From Usnea hakonensis (taxonomy: Eukaryota; Ascomycota; Lecanoromycetes; Lecanorales; Parmeliaceae), in contig BLJB01000552.1 in NCBI GenBank assembly GCA_013423325.1, positions 1 to 21,280 on the forward strand: a stretch of 21,280 bases of DNA, in the 5' to 3' direction. Positions within the stretch are counted from its first letter, which is position 1. The number at the start of each line of letters is the position of its first letter. Made by a program: the position numbers and the translations under genes. Shown here piece by piece: positions 1-8,354 of this stretch. The notes beneath the pieces were generated by a model, which was given only the letters and a program-made list of their open reading frames with translations, had not been told where the DNA came from and ran no database searches.

Positions 1-1835
1 GAATTCGCTAGTTCCCGGGTTATATAATAACTTCGTATATATATTCTACTAAGGTTCCTAGATCGCTAAGACCTCGGCCTACTTTACCTCTAAATTATTA
101 AGTAGCGCTATTATCGTTCCTAGTTCGCCTCTTATATTATACTATAGTATTATTAGGGTCTAGCTTTCTATTATAGGGAGTTTAGTAACTAGGAGTTCTA
201 TTCTTAGGCGTCTTATATCTAGACTTCCTAGGACTCGGATAGTTAGGCTACCCCCGTTAATCTCTAGGTTCCTATCCCGGACGGGATCTATAGCGATATT
301 TAGCTAACCTCCTTTATTATAAATCTTTTTAGTCTTCCTACTCTAGAAGCTTTTCTAAGTGTCCCGGAGTCTTCCTCTTCGCGATTACTTCTCGCGTTAG
401 TCGTATCTCGTATTCTCTTCTTCCTAGACGGAACTATTATAAATCTATTAATAGTCTTCGGCGCTTCGGTAGGCCTTACCCCTTCTAGGTTAGAGGTCGT
501 TATTAGTCTTAATATTAGCTTTCTCGCGACCTTCTCGGTCTCTTACCTCTTTCTCGGGTATATCCTCTAGTACGCTACGTGGCCCCTGCCGCCGCATACC
601 GCGTATGCTCTAAGGGCCCCTAGAGCCACCTTATTATGCTCCCTAGTATCGTGCTTCTAGTTATAGTCGGTATATCTGGTCTCATTTTTATAGTGGGCTA
701 CTATATAGCCCTACTCCTAGTAATTAAAGCACTATACCGCTCCGTATATATAGTACGATACCTCCTTCGCCTCCCCCGCCTCGACTAGGCCTCTTAGTAC
801 TAGTCCGGAGGCTATTTCTTCCGTGGCAACGTCGATAATTAGTAACGAGTACCTTTTCTTACCCCCTCCTAGCGCCGGTCTCCTCGCGCTCGCCATCTAC
901 TTCGCCTTTACTACGTCTAGGCCTAGATATAGTCTCCCGTTATCCTCTTATATCTTCTTTTTTACGGCTTCCTTATTCTCCGTATCTATCGCCTCGATCT
1001 TTATCCTATATACTACTATAGTATAGGTCCTCTTTACTACCTTCGCGATCTTGAATTTCTTAGTAGCCTAGGTTAGGTCTCCCTCTAGTAGCTCCTTCGC
1101 CTTCGCGCTAGCTATCTAGAACTCTATATCCCCGCTCTTTAGTCGCCGCGCTATTACGATATCTTCTAACGCGTATCCTACTATCTTAAAGGACGCGACG
1201 AGGTTCTTACTAGTTACCCTCGTAGTAGATGTCCTCTCCCCTTCCTCCTCTATTCTGACTAGGAGTTATCTTGTCCGCCTAGACTCTTCCGTTATCTCCC
1301 TCTAGGCCTATACTACTAGCCCTCTCCTCGTATTCTATATTAGTAACCCCGTAAAGGGGTTACCTTTACTCTAGTATCCCCCTAGGGAGCCCTAGAGGGT
1401 CGGAGTACTCGCCCTACTATCTACTAGGCTCTAGGGCCTACGTACTTCCCTCTACGTATAGGCTTCGAGGTCGATTTGCTATCCTTTAATAAAGGTCTAG
1501 GTACCTCCTAGGTTCTTCGTATACGCCTCCTATACGGCCGCGCTAAGCTCTCTAAACGGCGTATTTTTAATAGCTTCTAACGTAGCGATAGCGTTACTCG
1601 CTTATTTCTTCCTATTTATCTAGCTTCTCCCGAGGCTCCTCCTATTAGTCGCCCCCCTTACCGGCTAGTTAGGGGCCTAAGTCGCGTATTCTTAACGCGT
1701 TTCTCCTACTACTACCTTACCTCCTCTACCACTATTAATTACTCCGCTCCCCTCTGCTCCCACCCCAAGTCGCTTGCGTGCTTCGTACGCCTCGTTACCA
1801 CTGTCAACCATGGATTGGAATGAGCGTCCCTCCAT
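1..1835 (-). pseudogene. RIP-decayed LINE ORF1 (gag-like, zinc knuckles), Tad1-type; runs off the window
   Basis: This is the first ORF of a non-LTR retrotransposon, an RNA-binding gag-like protein. The start is ATG at 1835-1833, and the opening residues MEGRSFQSMVDSGNEAYEAR are intact. The first stop in frame is TAA at 1694-1692, after 47 codons. The same frame continues without net shift for more than 1.1 kb, broken by TAA/TAG codons where CAA/CAG would be expected. Around residue 369 (731-690) lies a CCHC knuckle: C-F-N-[C]-x4-G-H-x4-[C], with two Cys codons now TAC/TAT. A second knuckle at 677-636 ends in His where Cys is usual, and a third, [C]-A-V-C-G-G-R-G-H, lies near 605-570. Three such knuckles after an RRM-like stretch are typical of fungal Tad1-clade ORF1. 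The frame appears to carry on to base 1; ORF2 would lie beyond. The CCHH second knuckle is not explained by RIP. Identification is by motif only. Confidence 0.75.
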
Positions 1836-2221
1836 TTCAGATCGAAGGGATCTTCTTAACTATTATTTCAAGCTTGATCTTTTCTAAATTTATATAGGCG
1901 AAAGGGTATACTAATATAGATTAAATAGTAATATATAATATATAGATTATAATATTAGCCTTAATCTTTATATTTTTAAAGAACCTATATATTAATAATA
2001 TTAGATACTTTATTAATTTTAAGATAATAGCGCTTTTTAAAAATTATAAAATAAATATAATATAGGCTCTAATAATTTATTTATCCTCTATAGGGCTAGC
2101 TAAATAGAATATATAATTAATATTATTCTAAATTAGAAAATAGATCTATAAGAAAGGATTATTAATAAGGTAAATCTAAAGTAGAAGTCTACTATAGATA
2201 ATTCTAAATATTAATAATAGA
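1836..2221. other. RIP-saturated AT-rich tract, no gene seen
   Basis: The first 20 or so bases upstream of the LINE start codon still contain CA and TG. From about 1880 onward the sequence is almost pure TA-rich RIP product. No frame is open for long and no repeat termini were found. It may be the upstream part of the gypsy-like pol remnant that becomes readable at 2222. Confidence 0.5.
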
Positions 2222-2770
2222 TTATTATATATTTAAGGATTTACCTTTATTAAGATTATACTAGACTTTAATCTATAGTAGGTTATAATAAGGTATAGGA
2301 AAGATCGAGACCTTACTTTAGATATTATTAACTTAATAATAACTTTTAAAGATATTAAATTCTAATAGGAGTAGCGTTAAAAAATTTAGAATAATATAAT
2401 TCTAGCGCTAATAAATAACTAGGTAAGAAAGAAAGTAAAAATATTTATAATATAAATAGTATTAAAACTAGGAGACCTAGTTTTTATAAGGAACTACTAA
2501 AAAGAAAAGTATTTTAGTAAAAAATTAGAATCTAATTAAATAGAACTACGATTATTTATAGAAATAATATTAAACGGGGTTTTAAGATATATTAAGAAAT
2601 TATATAATAAATAGATTAAAAAGTATTATTTAAACGACCTTAAAATATATTACTATAGATAGACCGCTAATAATATAATATCTATTAAAAGGAAAGTAAT
2701 AATATATATAAGATTTCCTAGATAAAAAGTAATTAATCTAAATAGCCCGCTATATTTATTATTATAGTAG
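2222..2770 (+). pseudogene. RIP-decayed remnant resembling Ty3/gypsy integrase C-terminus
   Basis: One forward frame (codons starting at positions congruent to 2222) is readable for about 180 codons, with occasional TAA/TAG. It contains L-K-L-G-D-L-V-F-I-R-N near 2462-2494, then K-x3-S-K-K-L-E, a hydrophobic stretch and I-K-K-Y-x-L-N-D-L-K near 2609-2645. This order (G-D-L-V-hydrophobic-R, then a K-L-E-P/S-x-W-like segment) resembles the C-terminal GPY/F-type region of gypsy integrases, which binds DNA at the end of pol. It is preceded by a basic, K/R-rich helix, also usual there. No catalytic DDE residues could be placed upstream because decay is too deep. The match is from memory of the family pattern, so it is a moderate call. 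Confidence 0.45.
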
Positions 2771-3190
2771 AATCTATCGTCGAGCTAGACGTTAAACGAA
2801 GCGGAGGTCTTCCTATAACGGAGGCCTCGGGTAACTTATATACTAAAGAAAATAGGTTGAGAAGCTATTATTAAGCGGGAATTAGAAATCTAGATAAATC
2901 GATTAAAGAAAATAGGTCTTATTTTCCACTATTACCGTAATACTAGTACTTATCTTAGTAAATAGAAGAGGCCTAGGAGAGGAAATCCCGCTATAAGACC
3001 GTAAACCCGGTTACTACTAGAAATATATAATTAGGAGGTCCTCCTATATCGGAGGCCTTAGGTATAGGTCGAATTATCTCGCGAAGTAAAGGAAAGCAAT
3101 ATTACCCCGAAGAAAATAAGGGAGCGTTTAGATATATTAACTTAATACGCTATTATAGAGGGCGTTAAACCTTACTTTCTATTACTTTTA
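2746..3190 (+). pseudogene. Degenerate coding stretch of unknown identity
   Basis: After the integrase-like frame the readable forward frame shifts by one. Codons starting at 2767 give a mixed polar sequence for about 140 codons with scattered TAA/TAG, including R-Y-K-T-V-N-P-V-T-T-R-N near 2995 and a short E-E-N-K-G-A-F-R-Y-I-N-L motif near 3110-3150. The composition is protein-like, but I do not recognise the family. It could be a second gene, or the 3' end of the same retroelement after an indel. Confidence 0.3.
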
Positions 3191-3407
3191 TTTTCGATTT
3201 CTAATACTACTATTTACTAAATTATTATATAAATTTTATACTATTTATACTAGTTAATTTCGAAGAAGATTATATTATAATAATAATTATATTAGCCGTA
3301 ATATTAGTTTCTATATACTTAGCTTATAGTTTATTATAAAAGTAGATAATTAGTAAACCTTATTTAACCGCGTTCTTCTATAATAAATTAAAAGTTAGTA
3401 ATATATT

Positions 3408-3582
3408 TATTAGGGGACAAATATAACTAGTTTATATGAGTGGATTTCTATATAAATAATGTGTGTCGAAGAAAGAGTATCTATACGAAGAAGCCTCCTT
3501 ATGGCCCGTAATACTAAGGCGCCAAGCCTCGCTAAGTCCTATAAGGCTTCGTATATATATCCTATAGAGGATATCCGTAATA
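3408..3582 (+). repeat. 5' LTR of the 2.5-kb element (175 bp)
   Basis: Aligns along its whole length with 5766-5908, except for 32 bp present only here after TGGCCC (about 3506-3537), rich in GGC/GCC. Substitutions between the two LTRs are all transitions, mostly CpA/TpG versus TpA. This copy has lost some TG sites that the other keeps and the reverse also holds, so both were hit independently. Confidence 0.7.
3449..3458 (+). promoter_or_regulatory. Possible TATA box in the 5' LTR
   Basis: TATATAAATA lies about 40 bases into the LTR and is conserved in the other LTR (5807-5816), while nearby bases differ by RIP. LTR promoters commonly carry a TATA box in U3. The whole window is TA-rich, so only the conservation and position give it weight. 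Confidence 0.3.
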
Positions 3583-3924
3583 AGTGCCCGTAAAAAAGAG
3601 AAAAAAGCTATGCCCCTATAGCTATTAGCGATAGCGATTAGTGATGCTGTGCCCTATTATGCTGGGTGAGTAATGGTGGAAGTGGTGTAAGCCTGTAAAG
3701 TAAGTGAAAGTGAGAAAATCGCTGAAAATAGGTACTTTTAGTGCGAGTCTCTCCGTATACAGATTACGAATAGATCTATATTAGATCTATGAAAAGAAGC
3801 CGAATGACGCATTGTCCGAGGATTTGCCGAATCGAAACTGCTTTAGTAGGGCTAAGTCCCTAGCTAATAATAGTGCTTCTAGGCTTACTCGGTATCCTTC
3901 TTAGTTAATGCCTGACCGTTCTTA

Positions 3925-4014
3925 TTGCTATTGCCTTAGTGGTAGTGAGTGTATCCCTCTTGGTTGTATCGGTAGTCTTTACTTGTAGAGGTCCAATTTG
4001 CTATTGCCTTAGTG
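3925..4014 (+). repeat. 17-bp direct repeat pair inside the LTR element
   Basis: TTGCTATTGCCTTAGTG occurs at 3925-3941 and again at 3998-4014, 73 bp apart, in a part of the element that still has TG and CA. No function is known. Confidence 0.6.
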
Positions 4015-4184
4015 CCTCCACCGTTATAGGTATTACCGTATCGATGAGGCGTATGCCCCGGAGGCTAGAATAATAGGTAGGTATAGTACGTGTTACTTAG
4101 TAGATTATATTCTAAATCCTCCTCTTAATTATATAGGTTAATAAAGTAAGCCTTTAAGGCCGGTAGGGCCGATAGTAGTCGTTA

Positions 4185-4261
4185 CGGAGTAGGGTTTCGA
4201 GGCTACTATTATAAACCGAAGCTCTAAGACTAAGGCGGAGTAGGATTTCGAGGCTACTATT
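4185..4261 (+). repeat. Diverged repeat pair with 51-bp spacing
   Basis: CGGAGTAGG(G/A)TTTCGAGGCTACTAT starts at 4185 and again at 4236. A weaker third match (GGAGTTATGAGGCTATTATTA) follows near 4273. The unit spacing of 51 bp equals that of the unrelated doublet at 5389-5490. Confidence 0.6.
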
Positions 4262-5388
4262 ACTATATACCGGAGTTATGAGGCTATTATTAGCGCTAGG
4301 GAGGTCTCTAATTATTACGTTATTAATTTAATATAGAATTAGTAAGAAAGTAGTCTTTTCTTTTATTACAATAGTAATACGTCTTATACTATATATACTT
4401 CTTTCCTTCTAATTACTTAATAAACTCTAAAATAAAAGTATTATATCTCGAAATAATAAGGCTTATTTATAATTATAATTCAAAGTAGATATAGATAATA
4501 GTAAAGCGTTCGTACTAAGGCCGATTATTATAGCGAGTAAGGCGTAAAATCTCGTATACGAAAACTACGGGGTCTTTCTTTATAGATATATTAACTCGGG
4601 TATAGTAAGTCTATTCTAATTAGTATAGTATATCTATAGCGACCGGGCGGAATTATTAAAGTAATATATTAACTTATATTCGTATAGTATATATATTAGA
4701 AAGTATAACTTTATTATTAGAACCGAGCTCTATTTTATACTAGTCTTTAGTAAGGCCTCTTAGTTATAGGCTAATATTAAGTTATACTAATAAATAACTA
4801 TATAATTTAGCTACTTAGTATATACGATTTATAAAAGTATAGACGTTATCTACTATAGAATTAAATATCCTAAGCTCTTCTCCTCTCTAACGAGTTGTTG
4901 TAGTGTTATTTATAGGAGGAATTAGAGGAATTTGCTCGTTACGAGGAGACGACTAAGAGGAAGTATTTAGCTATTAATTTAACTAATTTTACTATACCTT
5001 AGGCTACGGGGTAGGCGTTATATTAAATTATAGATTAAATAGTATAGTTATTTAGTATTATTTAGGGCTAAGTCTTATATCTATAGTCTTATTTATTAAT
5101 ACTCTTATCTAGTCTAGTAGAAACTTATTATTCGCAGTTATTTAGACTATAATTTATAAGTGTATCGACGAGACTTATTCGGCTGTGAAACTAGCTATTA
5201 ATTCTACTACCTCGGTATTTAGTATAGCTATATTACTAGGTATATATTTACCGCCTATTTGTAGTAGTTTCTAAAACCTAATAAGCCTCGTTATATAGTC
5301 TCGCTTAGGGTACTTAGTATAATAGTAATTACGATCTTAATTCTTAAGGATAATAAAAGATTTAGAGTAGACGGGGTTTATATATAAG

Positions 5389-5490
5389 AGGCCTCTAAGG
5401 CCTAGTTGTACCTTCTTAGATTAAGCTATATAAGCTAGAAGGCCTCTAAGGCCTAGTCGTACCTTCCTAGATTAAGCCATCAAGCTATGT
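5389..5490 (+). repeat. Tandem duplication of a 51-bp unit
   Basis: Two adjacent 51-bp copies (5389-5439, 5440-5490), each starting AGGCCTCTAAGGCCTAGT, differ at a handful of positions. Several of the differences are C/T transitions, the second copy keeping C. It sits near the 3' end of the LTR element interior, where RIP damage becomes light again. Confidence 0.8.
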
Positions 5491-5765
5491 AAGCTATGCG
5501 CTCACACTATTTCCCTACTACTTTCTGAAAGTTCTAACTTTATAGTGTTTCGTATTATAGGAGCTATAGCGAATGGAATAATAAATGGTCTACTAAAAGG
5601 ATCGTCTTCGGTCTCGTATAGGAACTTAGGGGATAAGTGAGTAACTAGTAGGTAGGCGAATTTGATATTAAGGCTTAGTTATAGCCTTTGTAACTAAAGG
5701 TACTAGTTTGTAGGCGTCTTTAACGATTACTATATAAGGACTATCGTCTAGATATTACTATCATT

Positions 5766-5908
5766 TATTAGGGAACAAATATGACTAGTTTATATAAGTG
5801 GATTTCTATATAAATAATATATATCGAAGAAAGAGTATCTATACGAAGAAGCCTCCTCATGGCCCTATAAGACTCCGCACACATATCCTATAAAGGATAT
5901 TCGTAACA
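5766..5908 (+). repeat. 3' LTR of the 2.5-kb element (143 bp)
   Basis: Starts TATTAGGGAACAAATATG and ends CGTAACA. It lacks the 32-bp segment of the other LTR and keeps a CACACA-type stretch (about 5876-5884) that reads TATATA in the 5' LTR, a clear RIP contrast. ATATT follows directly. Confidence 0.7.
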
Positions 5909-6181
5909 ATATTACTATTAGATAGAATGAATATAAGTAACTACTAGATAATAAAAGTTTATAAAGCTAGTATTAAATAAATTAAATAATATAATAGATA
6001 GCTTACTATCTTTATAAAAAAGTAGCTATAATTAAATTACTAGAATAAGGGGTATAGGGCTAAGTACTAATTAAAGACTAAAAAATAATATTACTCTATA
6101 ATCTTTAAAAGATTCGAAATATATAGGTAAAAAAATTATAATAAGAACCTATTATTTATAAATTAGTCCTAGCTAAATATA

Positions 6182-7444
6182 AGGTATAATATTAAAGATA
6201 GAAAGATATACTAGGTATCTATAATAAATTAATAGTAAGGAGGAGCTAAATAGAAGGCGGAGACTAAAACTAGTAAAGTAAAAAAAAAAGTAAAGATAGT
6301 TTAATCTAAAATAGTTAATTAAACTACTAAAACTATAGGACCTAAAACTACTTTAGCTTTTACTAGTAAGAAATTATTAATTTCTATTAGAAAAAGTAAA
6401 GAACTATCTAAAAAATTAGTACGCCTAAATATATAAGGTATTATTAATAATTAAGAAACTTCTATATTAGAAGCTATTATTAAGGTTAAAATTAAAGTTA
6501 TTAAAAAGAAGGCCGTACTACTTTTTAATATTATAGATATTAAAGATATAAATAAAGAAAAAGGGCCCTTATAATAAAAAGTTACTAACTTTATAATAAA
6601 ATTAAAAGTAATTATAATAAAAGCTAAGCTAGATAAAAAGAAAAAGAAGAAGTTAAAAAAAAAGATTACTATAATTAAAGCTATATTAAAGAAATAATAG
6701 AAAAAATTTATAATAATAATAAATATATTATTTAATATTTATACTCTTATCTTTCTACTAATTACTTATACTAAAAATATTACGAAGTTACTAAAGAAGG
6801 CCTATATAGCTAAAGTAAAGCTAAGGGGTTTAACTAAAGATCTAAAAGCTCTACGCGACTTTTATAAAACTAGTATAAATATTATTAGAGATATTATTAA
6901 TAGGGGGTAAACTAAGATTAACTCGTTTATAAAATATTATTAAGATATACTATTACTTTTTAAATATAACGAGAAATCGAAAGCGAAAGAAAATATTTAA
7001 TTAAATATAAGATCCTCCTCTACTAAGATAATTTAAGATATAATTAGTAAGGAAGTTATTAGTAATAAAAAGAATATTATAGAGAAAGATACTATAGAGA
7101 AAGATATCGCGAATAATAATATTATAGCCTCCTATAAATCGATCTTCGCTAATAGGGAGGACGAGGGTAAGACCAAGATTAAGGAGGAAGAGGAAAAGAT
7201 TAAGAAAGAGGATAAGATAAAGGAAGAGGTAGAGGAAGAAGCCGAAGAAGAGACTAAGAAGGAAGAGAATGAGACGAAGGAAGAGGTAGAGGAAGAAGCC
7301 GAAGAAGAGACTAAGGAGGAAGAGAATAAGACGAAGAAAGAGATAGAGGAAGAAGCTAAAAAAGAGATTAAGAAGGTAGCGGTAGAAGAGATTAAAGAAG
7401 AGGATATAGAGGAAATTATAGTAGGGGAAGAAAATACTAGTTAA
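6182..7444 (+). pseudogene. RIP-decayed Lys-rich / Glu-rich gene with a repeat tail
   Basis: One forward frame runs for about 420 codons, interrupted by roughly 17 TAA/TAG and no indel. The last 135 codons (7037-7441, stop TAA 7442-7444) are entirely open but lack an ATG. The N-terminal part is very Lys-rich (several K-K-x-K runs near 6250-6300 and 6632-6665). The middle has a hydrophobic stretch near 6715-6770 that could be a membrane segment or simply AT bias. The C-terminal part is acidic, made of EEE/EEK-type runs with a 19-residue repeat (7220-7390), likely coiled or disordered. The family is not recognised. The open tail probably survives because its GAA/GAG/AAG codons contain neither CpA nor TpG, so RIP cannot make stops there. 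The true start is unknown. Confidence 0.45.
7220..7390 (+). repeat. 57-bp coding minisatellite, three copies
   Basis: Copies at 7220-7276, 7277-7333 and 7334-7390 encode a 19-residue Glu/Lys-rich unit beginning K-E-E-V-E-E-E-A-E-E-E-T-K. The first two are nearly identical; the third is more mutated. The period is a multiple of three, as expected for a repeat that grew inside a coding sequence. Confidence 0.8.
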
Positions 7445-7894
7445 TTAATTAATATAATTCCTCTATAAGTATGAATTAAATTAGTAGTAAAGCCTAGATT
7501 ATTTATCTATAATTAATATCTTTTCTTTACTAGTATTATTCCGTAGCTCTATTTTAAAAAATTAGAAAATAAAGCGAAATCGAGTTTAGAAGACGAAGTA
7601 GAACTAAGTTTAAAAAAAGAGATTAAATTAGTTCTAGATAAAGATAAGAGTAATAGTAAAGTAAATACTTAAATATTATCTATAAAGGAGTTTTATTAAG
7701 ATTATTAATATAAATATTATTATTATTACCTTCTTATATAGTAGCGAGTTATTAAAAGGAGGGCAATTATAAAAGAAGTATTTCGATAATTATTACGGCT
7801 AAAAAAAAAGGTGTATTTACTAAGTAGCTAATATAGATATATAGGCCTATTTAGTAGTAGAAAAATACTATCCCTTTACCACTCGAATTTAAAT
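7445..7894. other. AT-rich tract, no gene seen
   Basis: RIP-type sequence with a short E/K-rich patch near 7560-7660 that may be more of the preceding decayed gene. From about 7870 CA and TG reappear and the repeat block begins. No RNA gene or terminal repeat was found. Confidence 0.4.
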
Positions 7895-8310
7895 AGTCGT
7901 TGGTACTGTGAAAAGTAGTATAGGACTACTTTTAGTATAAGGTGGACCGCTTTTAATATATACTACGGCTAATAGGGTAGACTACGCCTAGTAGGGTAGT
8001 CCACTTTTGGTAGTCTACCCCCCTTAGGTCCTAGGAACTAAAAAAAGCCTAAGTAATATAGAAGTAGTGTATTCCACTAGGCGTAGTCTACCCCTCTAGG
8101 TCCCTAGGAACTAAAAAAAGTCTAAGTAGTATACCTTAGAAGTAGTATACTCTACTAGGCGTAATCTACCCCCCTTAGGATCTCTAGAAACTAAAAAAAG
8201 TAGCGGATAGAGTAGACTACTTTTAGTATATACTAAAAGTAGTTTACCCTATTAGTTATAGTATATACTAAAAGTAGTCTATCGTATAAGTAATAGAGTA
8301 TACTAAAATT
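7895..8310. repeat. Complex repeat block with inverted motifs (AGTAGACTACTTTTAGTATA family)
   Basis: A unit containing TAGTCTACCCC, CTAGGAACTAAAAAAAG and AGAAGTAGTATACTC recurs starting at 8011, 8084 and 8162 (spacings 73 and 78 bp). On both sides lie short stretches of (A)GTAGACTACTTTTAGTATA in both orientations (7905-7945 and 8205-8300). The GC-containing CTACCCCCCTTAGG cores stand out from the surrounding AT-rich DNA. No coding frame is evident. It may be a local satellite or the ends of a small decayed DNA transposon. Confidence 0.65.
8212..8247. repeat. Near-perfect palindrome, 17-bp arms
   Basis: GTAGACTACTTTTAGTA at 8212-8228 is followed after 2 bases by its reverse complement with one mismatch (8231-8247). 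A related arm, TACTAAAAGTAGTCTA, follows near 8266-8281, so several alternative hairpins are possible. Confidence 0.8.
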
Positions 8311-8354
8311 AGTTTTAGCGATTTATTAATTCCCCGGGGGGATCTATATCTACC

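Larger units (their letters stand above)
3403..5913 (+). mobile_element. Non-autonomous LTR-type retroelement, about 2.5 kb, with 5-bp target duplications
   Basis: Two direct repeats (3408-3582 and 5766-5908) flank 2183 bp and are bounded by ATATT at 3403-3407 and 5909-5913. The LTR ends are TATTAGGG...CGTAA(C/T)A; reversing RIP at the second base gives the canonical TG...CA. No gag, protease, reverse transcriptase or integrase frame is readable in the interior, so it seems non-autonomous or gutted. CA/TG are kept in about 3430-4070 and 5450-5890 but nearly gone in 4100-5380. The bases after the 5' LTR (AGTGCCCGTAAAAAA) and before the 3' LTR (GATATTACTATCATT) nearly match those of the element at 17139-18159. 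No TGG-type primer-binding site sits beside the 5' LTR. Orientation is assumed from the layout. In such AT-rich DNA a 5-bp match alone is weak, but it falls exactly at the repeat borders. Confidence 0.7.

Noticed and set aside
1..6. GAATTC at the very first bases as a cloning-site boundary
   Set aside because: One six-base site at the window edge is not evidence of a clone end; the LINE frame appears to run through it.
823..1026. Forward ATG frame of 67 codons
   Set aside because: It lies antisense to the LINE ORF1 frame, which has zinc knuckles and a conserved start. Its openness follows from the CG-rich codons on the other strand.
3583..3600. Primer-binding site for a standard tRNA beside the 5' LTR
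   Set aside because: The sequence AGTGCCCGTAAAAAA lacks the TGG start expected for pairing with a tRNA CCA end; left as an open question.
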